Shown piece by piece: positions 25,856-34,054 of a DNA stretch of 64,000 nucleotides. Source of the stretch: Paenibacillus spiritus (lineage in GTDB: Bacteria; Bacillota; Bacilli; Paenibacillales; Paenibacillaceae); assembly GCF_008710135.1 (NCBI RefSeq), contig NZ_VYKK01000007.1, positions 113,747 to 177,746 on the forward strand, given 5' to 3'. Numbering within the stretch: position 1 is the stretch's first letter; every line of letters begins with the position of its first letter. The notes under the pieces were generated by a model. The model was given only the letters and a program-made list of their open reading frames with translations. It was not told the DNA's origin and made no database searches. The position numbers and the translations under genes are program-made.

Positions 25856-27928
25856 TTGCTTAAGTCTATCCGAATACGCAGCCTGGTCCTTTATATTTCC
25901 TTGGTCATTCTCATTTCGGTACTGATCTATGTTCCGGTCACCCTGGGGCTTGCCGATAATTCCGACTTTAACCGGACGATGAGAGCTTTTGGACTGACTT
26001 CCAGCAGCGGGATCAAGTATTGGAGTGCTGATTATCTATTTAAAATAGCGGGTCCTGCCAGTATATGGCAGTATTTCATCCATATTTTCCTGCCGGTTAC
26101 CGGTAACCCTGCCGAATATTACTCCACGCAGTTCATCTTTACGAAGATCGCGTTATTCCTGAATGCCTTAGGCGTACGGCTTCTTCATCAGGCGCCGGAT
26201 GTGTTCCATCTTGTTTTTCAGACGGTCCAGTATATTGGGATCTACGCCCTGGCCTTCTTCTTGTTCATGAAGGAAAAGTGGAGACCCCGCGCCTATGCCG
26301 ACCTGGCCGTTAAGGCTGTATTTGCGCTGATCTTCCTGGACTGCGGTTATTTGGTCTATTTCAATTCCTTGTACGGAGAACCGACGACGCTTATCTTTCT
26401 GCTTCTTTCCTTCGTCCTGCTTCTGTACTTGGAGAAGAACAAGACGGCCTATTGGGTCTATGGCGGCCTGATCCTGTCCCTCCTGATGTTCTCGGGGTCC
26501 AAATCCGCCAACTTCCCTTCCGCCCTGCTGCTGTGCGTCCCTCTTGTCTACGCTATCATCCGGAAGGAAGGACGGAAGAAGAAGATTATTCTCTGCACCC
26601 TGATCGCGGCGATGCTCGGCGCCTCTTACGGCTATGTAAGGCTCATCCCGGATTGGATGAAGAACAGTACGACCTTCCAATCGGTGTTCTACGGTGTATT
26701 ATACGATAACCCGTCGCCCGGGAGTGCCGTCCGGGAACTGGGCTTGCCCCGGGAACTCGCCGGCTTCGAGTCCATGACCGCATACAACTGGGCATCCTTA
26801 AGTTCCGGTCAGGCGAAGGATACCGACTTTCAGACGTTGTTTTTTGACCGCATCAGCCAGACGGGAATCATGAAATATTACCTCGCGCACCCGGCCTTCT
26901 TCGCTGAAAAGCTGGATATGAGCGCCGAGGCCGCTCTGCCGCTTCGCCCTACCTATTTAGCCAATGTCCATCTGCCTTCCCAACAGGCGGATTTGATCTT
27001 TGATAATCGAATGAATGTTTGGGAGAGCATCCGAAAGCAGTTTTCCGGGTGTGCATCGGTATTCTTCGGTCTGATCCTGGTGCTGTCCGTTATCAACGTG
27101 GGTGCTCTGCTGAGGACAAAAGCAGGGACCTACCGCATCCTGCTGCGGCTTGCGCTGCTCGGGGGCGCTGCGGGGCAATTTCTTGTACCCATTCTGAATA
27201 ACGGGAACGCCGATCTGCAGAAGCATATGTTCTTGTTCAATGTCCACTTCGATCTTCTGATTATCGTTCTGCTGCTGGACAATCTGGATCTGGGGAACCG
27301 CATCTTCAAATGGATCGGCGGCGTCACCGCGGCGCTCCTCCTTGCGATCTCCTTCTATTCAAGCAAGCCGGAGACGTTATCCTTGGGCCATCAGAACGGA
27401 CATCCGATTCAATGGTACGTGCTGGAGAAGAAGAACGGCTGGACCAAGGTCATCGCCAAGGATGCTTTATTCCGCAGCGCATATGGGACGACTTCTAATG
27501 ATTATACGCAATCCGGCATACAAGACAGTCTGAACGCGAAGATGGACATCTGGTTCACGCAACAAGAACGGGCCCGTATCCGGCATTCCGAATATGAAGC
27601 GATTGCAAGTGAGGCCACCAGGCAGCAGGCGGATGCCGGAGACCGGCCCCATTACTGGTTCTCGCCGATCAAATATGCCGCTCAGGACAGCGGCCGGGCA
27701 TTCCGGCATCGGTATTCCGCCTATCTGACGCTTCCTTCGGTAGACGATGCCGAGCGGCTGTTCCGCCTGTCGAAGAGCGCTTCCGTCTTGCCCGTCGATT
27801 ACTGGCTCTCCACGCCTTACTACAGCAGTACCGATCAAACGCGGATGGTGTCCTCCGATTATCAGGTCTATTCCCGCAAAGTCGATGCGAAGCTTGGGGT
27901 GCGGCCGGTTATGTGGGTCCGGCAGTAA
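25856..27928 (+). CDS. WsfD-like polytopic membrane protein with C-terminal DUF6273-type domain
   Basis: The 690-residue protein starts at TTG behind AAGGAG. About ten membrane helices occupy residues 1-500. An early acidic outer loop ('GLADNSDFNRTMRAFGL') resembles GT-C-type membrane glycosyltransferases such as WsfD of S-layer glycosylation clusters. From about residue 515 a soluble domain follows: 'IQWYVLEKKNGWTKVIAKDA', 'NDYTQSGIQDSLNAKMDIWF', 'VDYWLSTPYY', 'KLGVRPVMWV', the pattern of DUF6273. It is monocistronic, with no glycan cluster nearby. Both family calls are by pattern only. Its 3' end overlaps the convergent XRE gene by 20 nt. Confidence 0.65.
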   Translation: MLKSIRIRSLVLYISLVILISVLIYVPVTLGLADNSDFNRTMRAFGLTSSSGIKYWSADYLFKIAGPASIWQYFIHIFLPVTGNPAEYYSTQFIFTKIALFLNALGVRLLHQAPDVFHLVFQTVQYIGIYALAFFLFMKEKWRPRAYADLAVKAVFALIFLDCGYLVYFNSLYGEPTTLIFLLLSFVLLLYLEKNKTAYWVYGGLILSLLMFSGSKSANFPSALLLCVPLVYAIIRKEGRKKKIILCTLIAAMLGASYGYVRLIPDWMKNSTTFQSVFYGVLYDNPSPGSAVRELGLPRELAGFESMTAYNWASLSSGQAKDTDFQTLFFDRISQTGIMKYYLAHPAFFAEKLDMSAEAALPLRPTYLANVHLPSQQADLIFDNRMNVWESIRKQFSGCASVFFGLILVLSVINVGALLRTKAGTYRILLRLALLGGAAGQFLVPILNNGNADLQKHMFLFNVHFDLLIIVLLLDNLDLGNRIFKWIGGVTAALLLAISFYSSKPETLSLGHQNGHPIQWYVLEKKNGWTKVIAKDALFRSAYGTTSNDYTQSGIQDSLNAKMDIWFTQQERARIRHSEYEAIASEATRQQADAGDRPHYWFSPIKYAAQDSGRAFRHRYSAYLTLPSVDDAERLFRLSKSASVLPVDYWLSTPYYSSTDQTRMVSSDYQVYSRKVDAKLGVRPVMWVRQ

Positions 27929-28760
27929 ACGCGGAGAGAAGTCCCTTCATTTTATCCGCAGTAGGTCCATCCAAAGGAAGGTTAACGGTAACCTGGAGGT
28001 CCACGGCGTCTGTCGCCCGGAAGGACAGATGCCCGAACCGAAGGGAACCGGCAATCGGATGATGCAGCAGCTTCTCACCTTCCGGCACATTTATCACTTG
28101 ATGCAGCGGCCACCATTCCCGGAACTCCTTGCTGTTCTGGTGCAGGTCCTCAATAAGCTCCTCCCACCCGGGGTCCCCGACGGCATGGGCATAATTCGCC
28201 CGGAACTGGGCCAATCGATGTCTGGCATTCGTCTCCCAACTGTCACCGAGCATCCGCCTTGCATAATCCGCAGTGAACAGACGCCATAACGAATTTCTCT
28301 CTCTTGCCGGCATGGCCTCATAATCTCCGAAGACAAGAACCGCAGCCCGGTTCCACGCGACGACATCCCACCTTGAATTCACGACATAGGCCGGGCATTC
28401 TCTCTGTCTGTCCACAAAATCCTGCATCAGCCGGCTTACCTCATTCTGCGGGGCATGAGCATTCGGCGGTACGTGGCCTGCAGCCAGCAAGAAGAGATGT
28501 CTGCGCTCAATGTCGCTTAATTGCAGCGCCCGGGACAGGCTGTCAAGCACCTGGGTGGATACCTGGATGTCTCTCCCTTGCTCGAGCCAGGTGTACCAAT
28601 CCACACTGATGCCGGCGAGTATGGCCACCTCTGCCCGGCGAAGCCCCGGGGTCCGCCGTCTTCCACCGGAAGGCAGGCCTGCCTGCTCCGGGGACAGACG
28701 GGCCCGCCGGGTACGGAGAAATTCCGCCAGTTCCCCGGTCTTCTCACGTTCCTCCTGCAT
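27909..28760 (-). CDS. XRE-type regulator with MmyB-like ligand-binding domain
   Basis: The product is about 283 residues from ATG 28760, behind AAGGAGGG. The helix-turn-helix is 'EFLRTRRARLSPEQAGLPSG' and 'RRAEVAILAGISVDWYTWLE', followed by the MmyB-type PAS-like ligand domain ('YVVNSRWDVVAWNRAAVLVF', 'FTADYARRMLGDSWETNARH'). Such regulators often control a neighbouring oxidoreductase or hydrolase. Here the divergent gene is an isochorismatase-fold protein. Its stop overlaps the 3' end of the membrane-protein gene. Confidence 0.9.
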   Translation of the reverse strand: MQEEREKTGELAEFLRTRRARLSPEQAGLPSGGRRRTPGLRRAEVAILAGISVDWYTWLEQGRDIQVSTQVLDSLSRALQLSDIERRHLFLLAAGHVPPNAHAPQNEVSRLMQDFVDRQRECPAYVVNSRWDVVAWNRAAVLVFGDYEAMPARERNSLWRLFTADYARRMLGDSWETNARHRLAQFRANYAHAVGDPGWEELIEDLHQNSKEFREWWPLHQVINVPEGEKLLHHPIAGSLRFGHLSFRATDAVDLQVTVNLPLDGPTADKMKGLLSAFTAGPT

Positions 28761-28887
28761 GTGATCCCTCCTTCCTGTCATTCTCCGTCATCTGGGAGTA
28801 ACACTCCTAGGTTCATTCCCTCTCTCGTTATCCAATCTCCTCGATTATATACTGAACAAAGCTCATGATCACAGGAGGAGAGACGCT

Positions 28888-29469
28888 ATGAATCAGGAAA
28901 AAGCACCTTTATTCGATTGGAACAAGACGGCCCTGGTCATCATTGACCTGCAAAAATGGATTGGCAATCGGTACGCGCCTTATTCCGCCGAAACGGTCAT
29001 TGCCCATTCCGCTAAACTGGCGAAGCTATTTCGCAGCAAGGGGGCTTTCGTGGCTCTTGTACACGTCTCCAGTAAAGACTTCAAAGATATGCCTGCTCCC
29101 AAGCTCGATACTCCCCCGCCCGCACTGAACCTGATCGAGGGATGGGACGAATGGGTTCCCGAGCTCGAGGTGAGCGAGACCGACCACATCATCTCCAAGA
29201 AACAATGGGGAGCTTTCCATGGAACCGACCTTGATCTGCAGCTGCGCCGCCGAAACCTGGATACTCTCGTTCTATGCGGGATCGCCTCCGGCATCGGTGT
29301 GGATACAACGGCCAGAGAGGCATATCAGCACGGCTATCATCTTATATTCGCGATAGATGCCATGACCGGGTTCACCCAGGCCGAGCATGAGCACGTTCGG
29401 GACGTTATTTTCCCGAGGATAGGCCGGATTCGCACAACGCAAGAGATTCTTGAAGAGAGCGGTCTGTAA
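28888..29469 (+). CDS. isochorismatase-fold hydrolase lacking the usual nucleophile Cys
   Basis: The 193-residue protein keeps the family Asp in 'LVIIDLQKWI' and the Lys in 'HIISKKQWGAFHGTDLD'. At the nucleophile position, normally a Cys in a TN-x-C-V pattern, it reads 'CGIASGIGVDTTAREAYQHG', with Gly in place of Cys. A Cys eight residues earlier does not align. Members with Gly there, such as true isochorismatases, work without a thiol nucleophile. The start follows GGAGGAG. It is divergent from the MmyB-type XRE gene, its likely regulator. Confidence 0.85.
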   Translation: MNQEKAPLFDWNKTALVIIDLQKWIGNRYAPYSAETVIAHSAKLAKLFRSKGAFVALVHVSSKDFKDMPAPKLDTPPPALNLIEGWDEWVPELEVSETDHIISKKQWGAFHGTDLDLQLRRRNLDTLVLCGIASGIGVDTTAREAYQHGYHLIFAIDAMTGFTQAEHEHVRDVIFPRIGRIRTTQEILEESGL

Positions 29470-29476
29470 CGGGCAA

Positions 29477-29507
29477 ATAAAAAGGCTATCCGCAAAGGAT
29501 AGCCATT
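29477..29507. terminator. bidirectional terminator between convergent genes
   Basis: Stem GGCTATCC / GGATAGCC (29484-29491, 29497-29504) with an A-run on the left, which makes TTTTT on the minus strand, and ATTCTT on the right. It separates the isochorismatase-like and metalloprotease genes. Confidence 0.85.
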
Positions 29508-29525
29508 CTTGTCCCTACTGTACGT

Positions 29526-32500
29526 TTATAAGTCCTTCCACTTCGCGACCGTAAGCTGCACCGTCTGCGGACCGCCCGACGGCGTCAAAGTGCGGTTCGC
29601 GATATCGGCTCCGCCCGGCGCCGTCTCCACGCTGGTCCAGGCTCCGCGCGTGAACTTGTACGTTACCGCCGTACCCGCCGGCAGACTCAGCGTAATGCTG
29701 TACGTCCCGTCGCTTCCCTTAGCCAGCTGGTAAGCCGGGTCGGCGGTGTTCCAGTTATTGAACGAACCCGAGAGGTAGACCGGCCCGCTGCCCGGCGTCG
29801 TTGCCGGCACAGTCACCTTGAAGGTCACACTGTCCGCTGCCGGAACGCCCGCGTATAGATTGCCGTTCACGAGACTCCACGTTCCGCTGCCAAAGTGATA
29901 GTTGGCCGTCCCATTGTTATCCCACGTGCTGCCCCCATTATTAAAGGCCGCCGTCAATCCGGCCGCCTTGCCCAGCGGAACCGTTACGGCGCTATAACCC
30001 GCATAGGCAGAGGCGCTCATCTTCACACCCGGCGGCGTCGTCCACACGGTGGTTCCATCCAGCTTGTAATGCATGTACGAGGTGCTGAACGAAGCATTCT
30101 TGTAGTAGATCGTAACGGAGTTGCCCTCGGCAGTCTTCACCATTGCCGCTGCGCTCGCAACCGAGACATTGCCAGCGGCGTCGAAGGCCTTAACGGTATA
30201 GCTGTAAGAGGTGCCGGCCGTCAGACCGGAGTCGGAATAGCTGGTTCCGGCTGTCGTCCCAATCTTCAGCTCGTCCCGGTATACCTCGTATCCGGTCACC
30301 CCTACGTTATCCGTGGACGCAGTCCACGTCACCGTCGCGGCAGAAGCTGAATCCGACGCTGCCGCCACGTTCGCCGGCACGCTCGGGGCTTCGATGTCCG
30401 GGGTCGGCAGCGGTCCCGGGAAGTTCTCGACAACTTGTCCGGCGCTGATCGTAGACACTCCGGAATAGAGCGTATAATTTTGACCCGAATTATTGTCCCA
30501 TTTGCCGTTGCCGTCGTTAAAAGCGCCCTTTCCGTTCACGCGATCGGTTCCCGTATCGATCACGCCCTTGCTGTATCCGGGGAACTCGGACGGTGTCAGA
30601 AGAATGTCCTTCCATATCTCCGTCGTGCCGGCCGGCGAGATCGTATAGTGAAGATACGGCGTCTTCGCATTCGTTTGGTAATAGACGATAATTTTATCCG
30701 TGCTGGCCGGGGTGACGCGGATGACATTGCTGTCAGCCGACAAGTTCCCTGCCTTATCGGCTGCCCTTACCCTATAGGTATACGAGGCATTGGGATCGGA
30801 GAACCAGGTCTTAAACGTTCTTTCGGTAATCTCCACGAGCGGCAGGCCGTCTTGGTAGATGAAGTAGCTCTCCGAATCCCCGCTAGAAGACGGTTCCCAA
30901 CTCAATCCGGCACTGCTCCGCGCCACATAAGGAGCCCATAGTCCTGTAATGGCAGACGGACCGGTGTAGTCCCCATATACGCTCACCGTCATACTGCTGG
31001 AGCTGGCTTGCGGAACGTTCACGTTGATTCCCGTATACTTGAACATCGCATTATAATAGCGGTCGCTATTCGGAGTCGTAAGCGGAGTGAAGCTCGTCCC
31101 GTTGCCCGCATAGTAATACGGATTGTCCGCGCTTACTTCCTCTAAATCGACGAGACGGTGAGCGTCGTTGTAGTTGCCCCCCATGCTCTGATCGATATGC
31201 CAGATCGCAACGCCGCCATGAACATTCAAGCTGCGGTCGTAGCCCTCGTACTCTCGGTTCTCCAGCAGGAAATACTGGTTGGGGTCCAGGGTCGGGACCT
31301 TGACGATATTATAGGCGCCTGTTCCCGTTGAATTCAGCGTATAGGATACGCTCGTATCCGACCGTGCGGTAACCACGTCGGCGAATCCGAGCATCTGCTT
31401 GCACCAAGCATCCATATGGACCGGAGTCGCTCCCAGATATTCGCCCGGCAGACTCCCCCAGCTGCCGTAAGACATCAAGCTATTGTTGCCGATGCCGCTT
31501 GAGCTGCCATCGGTATCATAGAGATCCGGCAGACCCAGCATATGGCCTAATTCGTGGGAGAATACCCCGATGGTTGCCTGATGGTCGTCATGCCGTTCAC
31601 CTTGCTGGGTATATCCTGCGCCCATGGAACCGACGCACAGCTTCTTGCCGTCTAGAACCGGAGCATCCGAATCCCCCAGGCTCGTAAAATGCGCCCATAC
31701 CGACTGAGTCGCAGACGAACCGTAAGACTGTTCGAATCCGGCGAGAATCGTAACGACTTTAAGTTCATCGTTCTGAATATAGCCGTCTCCGTCGGTATCG
31801 TAGCTTGCCATATTGATGTACGGATTAGCCGCATTCAGCGCTTCGACAACCGTCGTGGCTCCCGAAGCGTAGGCGTGATTGAGATGCACCTTAATGATTC
31901 CGTCGTTGGCCGTCCCTGCATTCTCAGTTGCCGGAACGAAGTTCAGGCGGCCTTGGGACACCTCGCGATAGTAATCCTTGATGCTTCGATTGGCCGTGCC
32001 GAAGAACGTCTGGTTCCACTGCGAATCGGAATATTTCAGAGCAATATCATTGAATTCAACCAGCAGGACAAGAATCGGCTGTGTACCGGTCGTAGCATTG
32101 CCGTCCATTCCGAAGAACAGCCCGGGCCCGCCTGCCGCCGCCGCTTCCGAAGAAACTGTGCCTTCCCGGAGAGCGGGTGCGCCTTCGCTTGCCTGAGGCG
32201 GACTCAGCCGCAGGGCTTCCTCGGCAGTGTTCAGTACCGCTGCGTTCTCCTCGAGCCATTTATCCATGTCCCGCTTATGCTTAACTGCTTTGGGCTTACT
32301 GTCAATCTGGACTCTGGCCGCGCTCGGCTTCAGCGTTGTAGAACCCAGCTCCGCATAATTCCAATATCCCTTCTTATCCCGAACGATGATCTCATCCTCA
32401 GGCGTAACCGCCCAATTCAATCGCTCATCCCCCTGCAGCCTAGCTGTGAACGTCTCCCCGCTAGGCTGCTTGAACACTTGCAGATCGGTTCTGGCCGGCG

Positions 32501-32579
32501 CTGCATACATGATACTTCCTGCACAGAGCATGACAACGAAAAATAAGGCAGAAGTAACAATCACCCGATAACCTTTCAT
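29526..32579 (-). CDS. secreted M6-type metalloprotease with FN3 and starch-binding (CBM25, CBM20) modules
   Basis: The product is about 1017 residues from ATG 32579, behind GGGAG; an upstream ATG (32627) lies inside the operator region. It has a signal peptide to about residue 27, a propeptide, and an M6 (immune-inhibitor-A-like) catalytic domain with 'SHELGHMLGLPDLYD' near residue 340, whose HExxH binds zinc. Two FN3 modules alternate with two CBM25-type modules ('YYQTNAKTPYLHYTI', 'YYKNASFSTSYMHYKLDG'). The C-terminus is a CBM20-type domain ('VYLSGSFNNWNTADPAYQLA'). Starch-binding modules normally sit on amylases, so their presence on a protease is unusual. Confidence 0.9.
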   Translation of the reverse strand: MKGYRVIVTSALFFVVMLCAGSIMYAAPARTDLQVFKQPSGETFTARLQGDERLNWAVTPEDEIIVRDKKGYWNYAELGSTTLKPSAARVQIDSKPKAVKHKRDMDKWLEENAAVLNTAEEALRLSPPQASEGAPALREGTVSSEAAAAGGPGLFFGMDGNATTGTQPILVLLVEFNDIALKYSDSQWNQTFFGTANRSIKDYYREVSQGRLNFVPATENAGTANDGIIKVHLNHAYASGATTVVEALNAANPYINMASYDTDGDGYIQNDELKVVTILAGFEQSYGSSATQSVWAHFTSLGDSDAPVLDGKKLCVGSMGAGYTQQGERHDDHQATIGVFSHELGHMLGLPDLYDTDGSSSGIGNNSLMSYGSWGSLPGEYLGATPVHMDAWCKQMLGFADVVTARSDTSVSYTLNSTGTGAYNIVKVPTLDPNQYFLLENREYEGYDRSLNVHGGVAIWHIDQSMGGNYNDAHRLVDLEEVSADNPYYYAGNGTSFTPLTTPNSDRYYNAMFKYTGINVNVPQASSSSMTVSVYGDYTGPSAITGLWAPYVARSSAGLSWEPSSSGDSESYFIYQDGLPLVEITERTFKTWFSDPNASYTYRVRAADKAGNLSADSNVIRVTPASTDKIIVYYQTNAKTPYLHYTISPAGTTEIWKDILLTPSEFPGYSKGVIDTGTDRVNGKGAFNDGNGKWDNNSGQNYTLYSGVSTISAGQVVENFPGPLPTPDIEAPSVPANVAAASDSASAATVTWTASTDNVGVTGYEVYRDELKIGTTAGTSYSDSGLTAGTSYSYTVKAFDAAGNVSVASAAAMVKTAEGNSVTIYYKNASFSTSYMHYKLDGTTVWTTPPGVKMSASAYAGYSAVTVPLGKAAGLTAAFNNGGSTWDNNGTANYHFGSGTWSLVNGNLYAGVPAADSVTFKVTVPATTPGSGPVYLSGSFNNWNTADPAYQLAKGSDGTYSITLSLPAGTAVTYKFTRGAWTSVETAPGGADIANRTLTPSGGPQTVQLTVAKWKDL

Positions 32580-32605
32580 TCTCCACTCTCCCATTCTATT
32601 CTTTT

Positions 32606-32626
32606 TTGCGCAAACGTTTGAATGCA
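32606..32626 (-). promoter_or_regulatory. LacI-type palindromic operator candidate
   Basis: The core CAAACGTTTG (32611-32620) is flanked by TTTGC and GCAAA, giving an extended palindrome about 30 nt upstream of the metalloprotease start. The central CG palindrome is typical of LacI/CcpA-family sites. It matches the catabolite-responsive consensus poorly on one side, so a dedicated LacI regulator is more likely than CcpA. Confidence 0.45.
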
Positions 32627-32784
32627 AAAAGAGAATAGCATGAAAAACGCTGTGAATATACCACTTTTAGTTTATTTATGTTAAATAACTACTTTAGTCC
32701 CGTTAAATCCCTGTTCGCCTTTGCGCATTGGCTCCTTACAGCCGCTCAGCCCTACTCTGATACTGCCATCGCGCTGTCTGTAGC

Positions 32785-32822
32785 GAAAAAATTACGGCCA
32801 ACCCTCTCGGGCTGGCCGTAAT
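32785..32822 (-). terminator. terminator of the AraC-type regulator gene
   Basis: Arms TTACGGCCA / TGGCCGTAA around an 11-nt loop are followed on the minus strand by TTTTTT, directly after the stop at 32830. Confidence 0.9.
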
Positions 32823-32829
32823 CCATCCT

Positions 32830-33702
32830 TTATTTCTTCGCAACCGGTATCCAGATCTCACTTTTAAAGGTCGTGGATGAGAAGTCTTTGCTTTCATTCC
32901 AGAGCATTTCCGGCCCCGCGGCCAGTTCGTAATTTGCAGAGGGGAACCATTCCGAATAGATGCGCCCCCATACGTTCTGCAAGGTGTCCGGAAATGGACC
33001 TGTCGCCTCAAAAACGGCCCAAGTCCTTGAAGGAACCTCTAATTTCGCCAGCTGCTCCGGACCCTCCAAGGTGGTCGCTACACCAATATAATGATCCAGC
33101 TCCCCATTCTCCTCCATCCGCTCTTCGGAGAAGTTCGTTGATGCTTGAATAATCCCGAACGGTTCAATATTAGAAAGTTTCTTGATCTGATCGATGTCAT
33201 CCTTGGTTAGGTGGTTCCACATGGCTGAAATTTCAGGATTAACTCCGTTGAATTGAATGGGAACTCTCTTCATAGTGCCTACGATACGAAACGGTTCTTT
33301 CTCGACAATACGGTAATTCATGGCGCTTCCTCCCTGAATGGTTAATTGGAAGGTCATTCGCGGATAGGCCTTTAACGATGCAACCTGGGACTTTACCGAA
33401 GATGGCAAGATCCCGTGCAGATTCTGAAAGGCTCTGGAAAAGGCATCTGCCGAGTGGTAGCCGTACTTCACTGCCACATCCAGCACTCTCAAATGACTTG
33501 TCTGAAGTTCAAATGCGGCCAGCGTTAAGCGTCTTCGGCGGATATATTCCGACAAAGGGATGCCCGCGAGGAACGAGAACATTCTGGAGAAGTGATACTC
33601 CGAACAATGTGCCAGTCTGGCAGCCAACTTCAGGTCAATCTCCTCTTCCAGATTGTCTTCGATATAGGCCATTGCCTGGTTTAATCTTGCCAGCCAATCC
33701 AT
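32830..33702 (-). CDS. AraC-type regulator with GyrI-like effector domain
   Basis: The 290-residue protein has the AraC double helix-turn-helix at residues 1-105 ('[20 protein letters not shown]', '[20 protein letters not shown]'). A GyrI-like/SOUL-type ligand domain follows from about 125 ('[20 protein letters not shown]', '[20 protein letters not shown]', '[20 protein letters not shown]'). The layout is that of Rob/BmrR-like multidrug sensors. The start follows AAGGAGG. No drug transporter is adjacent; the nearest transport-like gene is the ABC-F ATPase upstream. Confidence 0.92.
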   Translation of the reverse strand: MDWLARLNQAMAYIEDNLEEEIDLKLAARLAHCSEYHFSRMFSFLAGIPLSEYIRRRRLTLAAFELQTSHLRVLDVAVKYGYHSADAFSRAFQNLHGILPSSVKSQVASLKAYPRMTFQLTIQGGSAMNYRIVEKEPFRIVGTMKRVPIQFNGVNPEISAMWNHLTKDDIDQIKKLSNIEPFGIIQASTNFSEERMEENGELDHYIGVATTLEGPEQLAKLEVPSRTWAVFEATGPFPDTLQNVWGRIYSEWFPSANYELAAGPEMLWNESKDFSSTTFKSEIWIPVAKK

Positions 33703-34054
33703 TCAAATAACCTCCTTTCCATTCCCAGAATAGCAGGGTCCGCAAGCCCTCGCCCGACTTCCCATGCACCGTATTGTCGTGTGTGGAGATCAATATTTAA
33801 GCTTCACATTCCTCCACAGACTATTCCCGCTCTTATCATAACCTGTCATCTCGGTGGCGCTTATCAACTTGCCTGTCTGAACATCTCAAAGTCCTGCCTA
33901 TGGTACGCGGTCTCTATGCTGACCGTCTAGCTGCCTGGGAAGCCTAGGAGAACGTCTTGAATGCAGCGCAGGGCAGGTCTGTGCAGTAAGTTGCTGCAAT
34001 TGGATAGGAGCGGACGTCAAGGAACCTCTCCGATTTTTCGGAGAGGTTCCTTGT
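33703..34054. other. intergenic stretch with one strong hairpin
   Basis: About 350 nt. The only clear structure is the perfect stem-loop at 34018-34053. A 70-codon open frame here has no ribosome site or recognisable product. Confidence 0.6.
34018..34053 (-). terminator. hairpin at the 3' end of the ABC-F gene
   Basis: A 16-bp perfect stem (CAAGGAACCTCTCCGA and its complement) with a 4-nt loop, directly after the ABC-F stop at 34055. No long T-run follows, so it is a terminator or 3' stabiliser. Confidence 0.7.

Noticed and set aside
32606..32626. Catabolite-responsive (CcpA) site before the metalloprotease
   Set aside because: The right half departs from the consensus, so it was kept only as a general LacI-family palindrome.
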